DNA of 64,000 nt, from the NCBI RefSeq assembly GCF_003026495.1, contig NZ_PYMA01000003.1, positions 310,001 to 374,000 of the forward strand, given 5' to 3'. Source of the DNA: Photobacterium sanctipauli. Its GTDB lineage: Bacteria > Pseudomonadota > Gammaproteobacteria > Enterobacterales > Vibrionaceae. The position numbers and the translations under genes are program-made. The notes below the pieces were generated by a model. It made no database searches. It was not told where the DNA came from and saw nothing but the letters and a program-made list of their open reading frames with translations. Positions 24,661 to 33,130 of this stretch are shown here, one piece after another (the first letter of the stretch is position 1; the number at the start of each line of letters is the position of its first letter).

Positions 24661-25668
24661 TTATTTTAACAGCCGAACCAACAAAGTACCCGGTTCACGC
24701 ATCGGATCTTGGTTGACGCTGAGCACATAACCCTGTGTTGGTGCATGGTAGCGTTGGATCTCGTCACCAAAGCTATCGTATTGAACCGCCACTAACTGCC
24801 CCATTTCAACTTGGTCGCCAATCACTACCTGTGGCAAGGCAAAGCCGCCTAGGTTAGCCCTGATAGTAAATACTTCCTTACCTTCAAAGCATTCATTCTT
24901 AGGCTGTTCGATTTCAGAGGTAATCAGCCCTTCGGCACTGAGGATATTCATTACCCCACCGACCGAGCGCTCAATCATATCTGGTTGCAGTACTTTCCCC
25001 GCCCCTACCTCAACAGTAATCGAAGGCACTCCGCTGCGGTTCCAAACGGTTTCCAACACCCCCTCATCACCCGGATCATCGAATATACAATCAGGGTTCA
25101 TCAATCTTGCCATTTTCACGGTTTGCGGAATACGGTAATCAGCAAAAACATAGAGTGGGTATTCAGCACCACGGGTTTGGGTATGAAGATCAATCGCCAA
25201 GTCGGCATTTTGACCCAACAAATCATGCCAAATCGCCGCGATGTAACGCTGCGCGGCATCACCGTCGGGTTTTCCAGGGAAGATTCGGTTAAGGTTGGTT
25301 GGCGAGGCATCGGGATCAGACAAGACAAAGTCGCGGGTGTGCATCAACATACCCGATACATTCACGGTCGGCACAACAATCACGGTGCCATTGATGGTCT
25401 CATTGGCCAAGTATTGGATGATTTTTTGTGCCGTGATCACCCCGTTCAACTCATCACCGTGGACACCGGCAGTGATCATTACCTTACGCGCGCTGGCACT
25501 CTGCTCACCACGGTAGACAACCACGGGTAAATGCCAACTTTGGCCTATACCATTAGCCTGCGGGCGGAACCAGAAACGATGACAGCCCGCCGGCAGCTCA
25601 TCAACATTCAACTGAGAGATAACTTGATGCCCTTGTAGGATATCATCGGTATAAACAGTCTTTTTCAC
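24661..25668 (-). CDS. Succinylglutamate desuccinylase/aspartoacylase-family zinc hydrolase (M14 type)
   Basis: 335 residues of the AstE/AspA branch of M14 zinc carboxypeptidase folds. Likely ligands are H70 and E73 in TAGVHGDELNG and H162 in DLHTQT; the general base is probably E220 in PSITVEVGAG. NLNRIFPG is also typical. A C-terminal beta-domain (residues ~255-335) resembles a lipoyl-like module (IGDQVEMGQLVA, APTQGYVLSV). The likely job is removing an acyl or aminoacyl group from an amino acid or small amide. It starts with GTG. It follows the YfcC-type transporter gene (199 bp away, with a terminator between), suggesting uptake and deacylation of one substrate class. Confidence 0.82.
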   Translation of the reverse strand: MKKTVYTDDILQGHQVISQLNVDELPAGCHRFWFRPQANGIGQSWHLPVVVYRGEQSASARKVMITAGVHGDELNGVITAQKIIQYLANETINGTVIVVPTVNVSGMLMHTRDFVLSDPDASPTNLNRIFPGKPDGDAAQRYIAAIWHDLLGQNADLAIDLHTQTRGAEYPLYVFADYRIPQTVKMARLMNPDCIFDDPGDEGVLETVWNRSGVPSITVEVGAGKVLQPDMIERSVGGVMNILSAEGLITSEIEQPKNECFEGKEVFTIRANLGGFALPQVVIGDQVEMGQLVAVQYDSFGDEIQRYHAPTQGYVLSVNQDPMREPGTLLVRLLK

Positions 25669-25788
25669 TCTAATCTTCCCTCGCTTCCGGATTTACAACA
25701 CTTGCCAAACATGCGCCCTTCAAGCACATGAATTGCCCGCCAATATCTAGTGGTACATTATGTGAGCAAGTTGCTTTTTTCAATATAA

Positions 25789-25814
25789 AAATGGGCAGTC
25801 TATACTGCCCATTT
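25789..25814 (-). terminator. Intrinsic terminator of the yfcC-like gene
   Basis: AAATGGGCAGT-ctat-ACTGCCCATTT is an 11-bp stem, followed on the minus strand by TTATATTG. It separates the transporter from the deacylase gene downstream. Confidence 0.8.
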
Positions 25815-25866
25815 ATACCCAAGCGGTTTAATAGCGCTCGTTAACTAATCGATAAAATTAGTGACG

Positions 25867-27390
25867 TTATGCAAAGCCCATCATGTGGGCAGCAATAACG
25901 ACCACACTCGATAGGACAAACAGCAACGCAATGAAACGCCAGCAGAACTTCGCCCAATCACCCCAATCGATACGACATACACCCAATGTTGCCATTAACG
26001 ATGCAGAGGTAGGAACGATGATGTTAGTGAAGCCATCACCCAACTGGAACGCAAGCACTGCTACCTGACGAGTCACACCCGCCAAATCAGCCAGTGGTGC
26101 CATCAACGGCATGGTTAGCGCCGCCTGACCAGAACCCGAGGTTACGAAGAAGTTGAAAATAGCCTGGAAGGTAAACATCAACCATGCCGCAATCGCTTCT
26201 GGTAGCGCACCAATCACATCACCAGCACTGCTCAAGATAGAGTTCAGTACGCTTGCTTCGGTTGCATCGCCGCCACCGCCCAAGATAAGCAAAATCCCTT
26301 TCGCACTACCTACAAGCAAAGCAGGTGCTAGCATGATACTTGCGCCCTCCTTAAATGAAGAGGCCATGTCGTTCACCGTCATGCCGTTCAGGCGGAATAC
26401 CACACCGATCAAGCCCGCTACAAAGCCCATGGTAAAGAACTGAGAGGCAATTTCAGGAATGTACCAAGCGTGGGCAACCACACCCCAGATAACCCAAACC
26501 ATGGTCGCGGTTACCGTTAGCAACACCAGCGTATCACCTAGGTTCCAGCGTGAGGCTGCAACATTGGCTTCTTGTGCTTTGAAGTGGGCGTCACCGACTT
26601 TACTGTATGACTTCGATGGGTCTTTTTTCACCGAGTTGGCGTACCACATAGTGAAAGCGATACCCAGAATGGTGAAGAAAATCCACAGGCCGATACGAAC
26701 AGAAGCACCAGACAATACAGGTACACCTGCAATACCTTGCGCAACCGCAACCGAGAATGGGTTCATCCAAGATGAAGCAAAACCGATTTGGGTAGCGACA
26801 TAGGTAACCATTACCGTGGTAATGCCGTCATAGCCAATCCGTACCATCAACGGCGCGATGATGATGGCAAAAGCAACGGCCTCTTCACCCATTCCGAAAA
26901 CTGCCCCACCCAGCGAGAAGAGTGAAAACAGCACAGGAATAAACAAAGATTCACTGCCCTTGGTACGGTCGATCAGGCGCAGGATACCGTTATCGATAGT
27001 GCCAGTGCGCATCACGATACCAAAGGCACCGCCGATAACCAGCATGAACATGATAACGCCAATCGCTGAGCCCCATTTAGAGCCTGACACCAAGCCTTCG
27101 AACACGAAGTTCATCAAGCCAATGCCACCGCCACTGGCAAACAGGCCAACCGTTTTATAAATAGGGTTACCTTGCTCATCAGTCGCATAGGCGAAAGATT
27201 CAGGATCTAGCACGGTACGGGTCTTTTCAGCCCCGTCGGCCATATAAGTGATGTCTTGGGTTTCAAACATGCCAGCAGGAATAACGTAAGTCATTGCTGT
27301 TGCTAGCAAAGCGATAAAGAAAATTAAAACCAGAGTATCTGGCATTTTCCAAGTTTTATTTTGGACAACGTCCGATGTTGTGGTGCTCAT
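25867..27390 (-). CDS. yfcC: YfcC-family inner membrane transporter (putative basic amino acid / peptide carrier)
   Basis: 507 residues (E. coli YfcC 506) with ~12 membrane spans. Long stretches match the E. coli protein in my memory: GVIMFMLVIGGAFGIVMRTG, FSLGGAVFGMGEEAVAFAII, TQIGFASSWMNPF, and FNFFVTSGSGQAALTMP. The family is grouped with C4-dicarboxylate/DcuC and ArcD-like carriers; its substrate is not firmly known. Function here is inferred from the downstream zinc deacylase: uptake of an N-acyl amino acid or small peptide is possible. No strong ribosome site precedes the ATG. Confidence 0.87.
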   Translation of the reverse strand: MSTTTSDVVQNKTWKMPDTLVLIFFIALLATAMTYVIPAGMFETQDITYMADGAEKTRTVLDPESFAYATDEQGNPIYKTVGLFASGGGIGLMNFVFEGLVSGSKWGSAIGVIMFMLVIGGAFGIVMRTGTIDNGILRLIDRTKGSESLFIPVLFSLFSLGGAVFGMGEEAVAFAIIIAPLMVRIGYDGITTVMVTYVATQIGFASSWMNPFSVAVAQGIAGVPVLSGASVRIGLWIFFTILGIAFTMWYANSVKKDPSKSYSKVGDAHFKAQEANVAASRWNLGDTLVLLTVTATMVWVIWGVVAHAWYIPEIASQFFTMGFVAGLIGVVFRLNGMTVNDMASSFKEGASIMLAPALLVGSAKGILLILGGGGDATEASVLNSILSSAGDVIGALPEAIAAWLMFTFQAIFNFFVTSGSGQAALTMPLMAPLADLAGVTRQVAVLAFQLGDGFTNIIVPTSASLMATLGVCRIDWGDWAKFCWRFIALLFVLSSVVVIAAHMMGFA

Positions 27391-27551
27391 TATAATTATT
27401 TAACTACTATTTAAAATGAAGCATAAAATATCAACAATTTAGCATACAATGTCAATTATCAAATATATTTTAACTAGTAATGCAGTTTTACCTTCTATTC
27501 GCACTAATTATGCATCAACGCTCTTTCTGGCTGAAGAACAGCATAAAAAAA

Positions 27552-27569
27552 CGCACCATTGCTGGTGCG
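27552..27569 (-). terminator. Intrinsic terminator of the GH20 operon
   Basis: CGCACCA-ttgc-TGGTGCG is a 7-bp stem, followed on the minus strand by seven T. Confidence 0.85.
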
Positions 27570-27605
27570 CCTTTAATTTAATCAACACGTTAATGTCTAT
27601 TCTGA

Positions 27606-30056
27606 CTAGCGATTAAGATTCAACAGCATCTCAGTCGGCTTCACGATAGCGACAATCGCTTCATCATAGATTTTTGCCGCTTCACTGAGTGATTGGCGCA
27701 ATGCTTGTGCTTCTCGCTCCGTTGGTTGACGGTTTGCCTCATGCAACTCAATCAGCTGAAGCGCGATATTGGCAACTTCAATCGTCTTCTCTGCCACAAT
27801 CACAGTATCAACAGAAGCAACATTGTTAGCGAAGATAGGTGCCGAAGCCTCTGCCGCTGCCAGTACCGTTTGGTAGTGCGCTTTTAGCTCAGCCAATGCC
27901 TTCTTATCACCTTTTGCCACTTGCTCAACGTTCGCAATCATGTCGTACACGGCATAACTTTCTACTGGCAGTGCATCCACATATCGGTTCAAGCGCTCGT
28001 ATTGGTTATACAAATCACCATGGTTTGGTGTCTGAATCCATTTTTCCCAGTTACGTGCGTAGTACTGCGCTGGCTCGGTGTAGCGTGCAAGGGTAACCAA
28101 AGGCTTGATATCTTTTCCATTGGCTAGACGCTTATACATTACTGTCGCATTGGCATGGTGCTGAAGGCCAACTGATACTTCAGACCAAGTATCAATTGCT
28201 TTCATACGCTTGTACATGCTGGCTTCGTCGGTTAGCTCCTCGCTCGACCAGAAGCGCTCTGCCGCTACGTAGCTACGAGGCCAAATGCGGTTTTCCATGG
28301 TCATCGAATCAATGTTCTCAGCCCACACTGTAATTTCACCACCCAGGATCAGGGACTTTTCATCACCTTCCAGCTCAGCTGGGTAGCCACCGTTTGGTGC
28401 AGGGATCTCAGAACCTTCGATTTCTGTGCCAGCAATCAGCTTACCTGTGGTTGGCCAGCGAACATTACCGATAGTCTGGTAGCTTTCTTCCGCCAGCTCC
28501 GCGCCATCAAACGCCAAGTTGAACTCGGTGTAAGACATGAAATTATCGAAGTGACCACGGAACACTTTACCCGGTACATATTCAAGAATGTACACTTCCT
28601 CACGCGACTTACCGTTATAGTCGGTAAAGGCACGGAACTCGCCATCTTTACCTTCGATGATAGTGATCAGGCCAGAACGTGGACCACCTTTGCTACGCGG
28701 CTTCACCCACTCATAGGTGGCAAACTTCTCACCGTCATGCAGTTTATCGTCGACCGTGATGCCAGTAGGCATAGGGTCATTGCGGTAGTGGTAGCTGGTT
28801 GGCTGAGGCTGGTCAAAGTAGTAACCGGTCGACAGAATGCCTTGGTAACCTTCTTTGGCAGCACGGCCAATGCTGTCGTGGCCACGCCAGCTCTGGATGA
28901 CGATCGATTTAGGCAGGTCTTTATGCCAAATCTCATCCCAGCCCATGACCTTCTTGCCACGCTCCGACAGCATTTCCTCCACTTTCGTGTTCAAGTATGA
29001 CTGCAAGCCACGGTTGCCATCGATGTCATTTTCGGCAATGAACTGCTGAATTTCTTCACTTTCCGACCACTGGGCGTAGTTTGGCTCATCACCACCAATG
29101 TGGAAGTACTCATCAGGGAACAGTTCAATCACTTCGTCGAACACTGCACCTAAGAAGGTATATAGCTCAGGGTTGGTTGGATCCATTAGAGGGACGAATA
29201 CCCCCCACTCACGCTGATGCGGGTAGGTTTGCCCTTCTTCACCCGACATTAGCTCAGGGTAGGCATGAGCTACCGCAGAGGCATGGCCAGGCAGTGAAAT
29301 TTCAGGGATCACGCGAATACCTAGGTTACGCGCATACTCAACCACATCGCGGATTTGCTCTTTGGTGTAGTAATCACCATCGGCGGTTTTCTGCCATAGT
29401 TTTGGATAGCTATCAAGCTGAATACGGATCGCCTGATCATCCCAGATATGCCAGTGGAAAATATTCAGCTTAGCTGAGGCCATAGCATCCAGTTGGCGCT
29501 TAATAACGTCTAGCTCAATAAAGTGGCGGGAGGTGTCGTAAGACACACCACGCCATGGGAAGCGCGGGGCATCTTCAATGCTGACTTCCGGTACGAAGTA
29601 ACCTTTGCTGTCGGTACCCACCAGCTGCAGCAGTGTTTCAATACCGCGGATAGCACCGTACGGGCGCTCTGCAGTCAGCACAATCTTGCCGTCTTTCGCT
29701 GTCAGTGTGTATGACTCGTCAGCCTCAATCGACTGCACTTCTGTTTTTGGCGCTTGCTTGATATCGATAACCAACACCGCATCGTCTTCGCTCTCAGCCT
29801 GCCACGTCAACATTGGCACACCGGTCTGGCGCTCAAGACGCTTGATCAAACGGTTGGCCGTAAAATCAACGCGGTCAGAAGTAAAGCCTTTCACAAATAC
29901 ATTGAACTGGCTGTCGATATTCACTCGCCCTTCACTCAATTCAACAGAGTGCGGGTACGGCATTAAATTTAGGTCAGTATTCGGAGCGCCTGCTAGTGTA
30001 ACTGCTGGTGACATCATTGCCCCCATGATCAGTGCCGATAAAATTGTCTTTTTCAT
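27606..30056 (-). CDS. Exported beta-N-acetylhexosaminidase, glycoside hydrolase family 20
   Basis: 816 residues. A signal peptide (MKKTILSALIMGAMMSPAVTLA) is followed by a GH20b-like domain, then the TIM barrel. The barrel shows FPWRGVSYDTSRHF, FHWHIWDDQAIRIQL, IPEISLPGHASA and the catalytic pair D323-E324 in YFHIGGDEPNYAQW. The acetamido-pocket Trp residues are in VIQSWRG and TVWAENID. About 110 residues (roughly 430-545) inserted before LILGGEITVWAENID look like an extra beta-rich domain. It releases GlcNAc (or GalNAc) from non-reducing ends in the periplasm or outside. It is the second gene of an operon, 9 bp after a KdgM/NanC-type porin, which suggests import of amino-sugar oligosaccharides. 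Confidence 0.92.
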   Translation of the reverse strand: MKKTILSALIMGAMMSPAVTLAGAPNTDLNLMPYPHSVELSEGRVNIDSQFNVFVKGFTSDRVDFTANRLIKRLERQTGVPMLTWQAESEDDAVLVIDIKQAPKTEVQSIEADESYTLTAKDGKIVLTAERPYGAIRGIETLLQLVGTDSKGYFVPEVSIEDAPRFPWRGVSYDTSRHFIELDVIKRQLDAMASAKLNIFHWHIWDDQAIRIQLDSYPKLWQKTADGDYYTKEQIRDVVEYARNLGIRVIPEISLPGHASAVAHAYPELMSGEEGQTYPHQREWGVFVPLMDPTNPELYTFLGAVFDEVIELFPDEYFHIGGDEPNYAQWSESEEIQQFIAENDIDGNRGLQSYLNTKVEEMLSERGKKVMGWDEIWHKDLPKSIVIQSWRGHDSIGRAAKEGYQGILSTGYYFDQPQPTSYHYRNDPMPTGITVDDKLHDGEKFATYEWVKPRSKGGPRSGLITIIEGKDGEFRAFTDYNGKSREEVYILEYVPGKVFRGHFDNFMSYTEFNLAFDGAELAEESYQTIGNVRWPTTGKLIAGTEIEGSEIPAPNGGYPAELEGDEKSLILGGEITVWAENIDSMTMENRIWPRSYVAAERFWSSEELTDEASMYKRMKAIDTWSEVSVGLQHHANATVMYKRLANGKDIKPLVTLARYTEPAQYYARNWEKWIQTPNHGDLYNQYERLNRYVDALPVESYAVYDMIANVEQVAKGDKKALAELKAHYQTVLAAAEASAPIFANNVASVDTVIVAEKTIEVANIALQLIELHEANRQPTEREAQALRQSLSEAAKIYDEAIVAIVKPTEMLLNLNR

Positions 30057-30065
30057 TTTTCTTCC

Positions 30066-30797
30066 TTAGAAAACAAAGTTTACACCAACGCGGTAACGCC
30101 ATTCTGTTTTACCAGCATCGTCACCCGGAATATGAATATTCTTATCCGCATCTACTACTTCAAAATATGGGCGGAAGTTGGGTTTGTATTTATATAAAAA
30201 CTTAACGGTATGCTCTCTTGCACTTAATTTACCATTCGCCAGCTCACCAGAGTGCGGTGTAATTTGGTCAAAGTAGGTATAAGCGTAAGATAATGTGAAA
30301 TCCTGATTGCTATATCCCGTCCAAATATCATAACGGTTTCGTTTCACAACTTCGTCGACGCCATTATCATTTGTCATCGGCTCGTTCGAAAAATCATATC
30401 GGTAACGGCCGTGGACAAAGAACCCATTGTCAAAGCTATAGTTCAACTTCAGGTATGGCATGAAAAAGGTGTTACTGCTCAAGAAGTTCATGACCAAGCC
30501 AGGGTTCAAGACAAAGTTATCGTTCACCGCATAGGTGTAGTAATTGGTGACCTCGGTATTCGAAATTCGTAGATTGTCACCAAAGCCATCACCGTAACTA
30601 CCGTGGTTAATATTGGTTAGCATTTCAATGCCGTAACCATTCTCAAAGTGGTTACCAATAATAACGCGACTGCGGTGGCGATCTGATGGGTCACGGTATT
30701 CATGACGCAGATCGATATACGTTGCCGCTGAACTGACCATTGGTGCTAATGCTAATAATGGAAGCAGTGTTCTTGAAAGCAAAGACCTCTTTTTCAC
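30066..30797 (-). CDS. KdgM/NanC-family acidic-oligosaccharide porin
   Basis: 243 residues. The signal peptide (KKRSLLSRTLLPLLALAPMVSSA) is followed by ATYIDLRHEYRDPSDRHRSRVIIGNHFENGYG. This Y-x-x-x-R-x-E-Y start is characteristic of the monomeric 12-stranded KdgM/NanC porins that pass anionic oligosaccharides. The C-terminus is VGVNFVF, an outer-membrane insertion signal. The start is a GTG ending at 30797, because AAGGA precedes it; the frame upstream is open but lacks any signal. It lies 9 bp before the GH20 gene. The substrate is likely a uronic- or sialic-acid-containing or chitin/GAG-type oligosaccharide. Confidence 0.82.
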   Translation of the reverse strand: MKKRSLLSRTLLPLLALAPMVSSAATYIDLRHEYRDPSDRHRSRVIIGNHFENGYGIEMLTNINHGSYGDGFGDNLRISNTEVTNYYTYAVNDNFVLNPGLVMNFLSSNTFFMPYLKLNYSFDNGFFVHGRYRYDFSNEPMTNDNGVDEVVKRNRYDIWTGYSNQDFTLSYAYTYFDQITPHSGELANGKLSAREHTVKFLYKYKPNFRPYFEVVDADKNIHIPGDDAGKTEWRYRVGVNFVF

Positions 30798-30909
30798 GCT
30801 ATATTCCTTATAGGTATTCCATACCCAACTACACAAAAAATACAAATCAACAAAACGAGGAAAATTGTAATTTCACAGAGCAAATTAAAAAGTGAGAGAC
30901 AGCACAAAC

Positions 30910-30966
30910 AGCCCCTGGATGTTTGATACTTTCACGCAAGAAAGTAAAAACAAACATTCAGAGGCT
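30910..30966. repeat. 57-nt long imperfect hairpin in the gap upstream of the porin gene
   Basis: The arms 30910-30925 and 30951-30966 pair at 15 of 16 positions (one is a G-T pair). After a small internal loop, ACTTTC (30928-30933) pairs with GAAAGT (30940-30945) around a 6-nt loop. That makes a ~22-bp stem-loop. On the plus strand TTTTT follows at 30970. It may be a REP-like element, a small-RNA terminator or a structured leader of the porin mRNA. The remaining DNA between the porin start (30797) and yidA (31337) holds no gene I can support. Confidence 0.65.
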
Positions 30967-31167
30967 GCATTTTTAAAGGGGATCAGCAATGTTAGAAATA
31001 ATCCCGACCGAAAACCAACATGTTTATTAGTAACAGAAATTAAGATATTGCTCACAACAAGACATGGCAAAAAAGCGGCGAATTTATCCCTCAAATCACC
31101 TCTTTGGTACTCCGTTTATAAATTCACGCCAAAGTAACATCACTACTGGATATCAATTCAACGGGTC

Positions 31168-31254
31168 ATATACCCAAGCTACTTCTAGATGCAGGTTCAG
31201 CAAGGATTTATAAGCTTGCAGGCAAAGCATTGCTTTGAAGTAGCTTGGGTATAT
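31168..31254. repeat. 87-bp palindromic repeat with 18-bp perfect terminal inverted repeats
   Basis: The arms ATATACCCAAGCTACTTC (31168-31185) and its exact reverse complement (31237-31254) flank 51 bp that contain a smaller hairpin (CAAAGCATTGCTTTG). A shorter relative with the same TATACCCAAG ends is at 40149-40203, and single arms occur at 25813 and 57314. This looks like a non-coding, miniature palindromic repeat family dispersed in the genome. Confidence 0.8.
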
Positions 31255-31336
31255 CTGCTTCATCAAATGATGTCGTATTGATCACACTTTTTGATTAAAA
31301 TGGCGGCTCTAAAATTTTTCACCACCGGATTTTCAC

Positions 31337-32146
31337 ATGTATAAACTCGTTGCCCTTGATATGGATGGCACACTGCTTAACTCGCAAAAAGCGATATCAC
31401 CTCGAACTAAGCAAGCTATCCAGGCAGCTCGTGAACAAGGCGTTCACGTTGTACTGGCTTCAGGCCGCCCACTGGAAGGTATGGAAAAATACCTCACAGA
31501 ACTCGGTATGACTTCTGACAATGACTTCGTACTAAGCTACAACGCTTCACTGATTCAGCGCGTTGCCAGCAAAACCGTGATTCGCAAACAAATCATGAAG
31601 GGCAGTGATGCAAAAAATATCGCAAGCCTAGCCAACGACTTTGTCACCTTCGTTCACGCATTCTCGCCAGAGCGCGGGCTAATCACCCCTGAAGACAACA
31701 CCTACACCCAGCATGAATCAACCATCAATGGTGTTGAGACCACAGTGGTCGATTTTGTTGAACTGGGCAATGATGAAGAGATCATCAAGACAATGATGGT
31801 TGCAGAGCCAAGCATCCTAAGTGCTGCAATTGAGCAACTGCCAGCCGCGCTTTACGAACAATATACCGTAGTACAGAGCGCACCGTTCTTCCTTGAGTTC
31901 ATGAACAAGCACAGCAACAAGGGAACCGGGGTAGCCATGCTAGCGGAACACCTTGGCATTAGCGCAGATGAAGTGATCTGTATGGGTGATGCTGGCAACG
32001 ATCATCATATGATCAAATACGCAGGCTTAGGTGTGGCAATGGGTAACGCAACAGAAGACACCAAAGCGCTGGCCAACCACATCACTGATAGCAATGATGA
32101 AGACGGTGTTGCGAAAGTGATTGAGCAGTTTATTCTGAACAAGTAA
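31337..32146 (+). CDS. yidA: HAD-superfamily (Cof-type) sugar phosphatase, YidA-like
   Basis: 269 residues (E. coli YidA 270). HAD motif I is VALDMDGTLL (D8 nucleophile, D10). Motif II is VVLASGRP, motif III the Lys in NKGTGVAMLAEHLGI, and motif IV CMGDAGNDHHMIKYAGLGVAMGNA. The C2-type cap lies between. YidA dephosphorylates a range of sugar phosphates in the cytoplasm. Monocistronic; a weak hairpin follows at 32163-32192. Confidence 0.88.
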   Translation: MYKLVALDMDGTLLNSQKAISPRTKQAIQAAREQGVHVVLASGRPLEGMEKYLTELGMTSDNDFVLSYNASLIQRVASKTVIRKQIMKGSDAKNIASLANDFVTFVHAFSPERGLITPEDNTYTQHESTINGVETTVVDFVELGNDEEIIKTMMVAEPSILSAAIEQLPAALYEQYTVVQSAPFFLEFMNKHSNKGTGVAMLAEHLGISADEVICMGDAGNDHHMIKYAGLGVAMGNATEDTKALANHITDSNDEDGVAKVIEQFILNK

Positions 32147-32162
32147 TCACAAGCATGATATA

Positions 32163-32192
32163 AAGTAGCGAGCATTGGTTTGCCCGCTACTT
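32163..32192. terminator. Possible weak terminator between yidA and the fructokinase gene
   Basis: AAGTAGCG and CGCTACTT face each other across 14 bp, between converging genes. T-runs are poor, so this is only a candidate. Confidence 0.35.
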
Positions 32193-32209
32193 ATGTCATT
32201 AGCAATATT

Positions 32210-33130
32210 CTATTTTGCCAGTGACATTGATTCATGACTAGGCAAAGCCGACATTGCTCCTTTCTTGGTTGTAGCAATAGCGCCACACGCATTTGCCCAA
32301 TGCACCGCCTGCTGGATCGCCTCCCAATTGCGCCAGTCATCGATTTGGGACAGTTTAGCTAGCATACCACCAACAAACGCATCACCAGCACCCGTTGTAT
32401 CGACTGGCTGTACTGACTTACCTGATATCAGCCGTTGCTCCCGATTAAACACAACCAAGGCGCCTTTAGCACCTAGGGTTATGATAAGTAACTGGTGATT
32501 TTCTACAGGTAGTGAGCGAAGTCCTTCCTCAATAGTTTCAGTACCGGTCAAGTACATCAGCTCCCCGTCAGAAACTTTAACGACACATGCCATTTTAATT
32601 GCTTCTAAAACAACAGCCTTCATCTCTTCACTTGAGTGCCAAACCTCTTCGCGCAAGTTGGGATCAAAACTGATATAACCACCAGCTTCTTTCATCTTTG
32701 CCATGGCGCCGAAAGTTGCCCCTCGACTTGGTTCATTAGCTAACGCAATAGAACAACAATGTAGCCACTGATGCTTTGCAAACTCCGGCACATCCCCTAT
32801 GTCTAAAAACTGATCAGCACTTGGCTTTACCATAAAGGTAAAACTGCGCTCACCATCATTATCCAAATCGACAACAACAGTTGAAGTTCGCTTCTCTGGG
32901 TCGAGAACCATATACCGAGTATCGACCCCCTCATCATCCAAGGTTTCTCGCATAAACCTTCCCATGGGGTCATCTCCAACCCTTCCAAAGAATCGACTCT
33001 TCCCCCCTAGGCGGGCATTTGCCACGGCTACATTAGCAGGCGCCCCACCAGGGCACTTTAAATAGGTATTTTTTTCGTCAGGGATAAGGTCGACGACAGC
33101 ATCACCGGTTAACCAAACTGTATTTTTCAT
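32210..33130 (-). CDS. scrK: Fructokinase (PfkB family), ScrK/CscK-like
   Basis: 306 residues. The PfkB signatures are CPGGAPANVAVANARLGG near residue 30 and PVDTTGAGDAFVGG with the catalytic base D250. Segments such as RTSTVVVDLDNDGERSFTFMVKPSADQF and ATTKKGAMSALPS match vibrio ScrK fructokinases closely. It phosphorylates free fructose to fructose-6-phosphate. It is the last gene of the GH32-amylosucrase-fructokinase operon and overlaps the stop of the amylosucrase gene by 4 bp (ATGA). Free fructose would come from amylosucrase or GH32 acting on non-phosphorylated sucrose, which fits uptake by an ABC transporter rather than a PTS. Confidence 0.93.
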   Translation of the reverse strand: MKNTVWLTGDAVVDLIPDEKNTYLKCPGGAPANVAVANARLGGKSRFFGRVGDDPMGRFMRETLDDEGVDTRYMVLDPEKRTSTVVVDLDNDGERSFTFMVKPSADQFLDIGDVPEFAKHQWLHCCSIALANEPSRGATFGAMAKMKEAGGYISFDPNLREEVWHSSEEMKAVVLEAIKMACVVKVSDGELMYLTGTETIEEGLRSLPVENHQLLIITLGAKGALVVFNREQRLISGKSVQPVDTTGAGDAFVGGMLAKLSQIDDWRNWEAIQQAVHWANACGAIATTKKGAMSALPSHESMSLAK

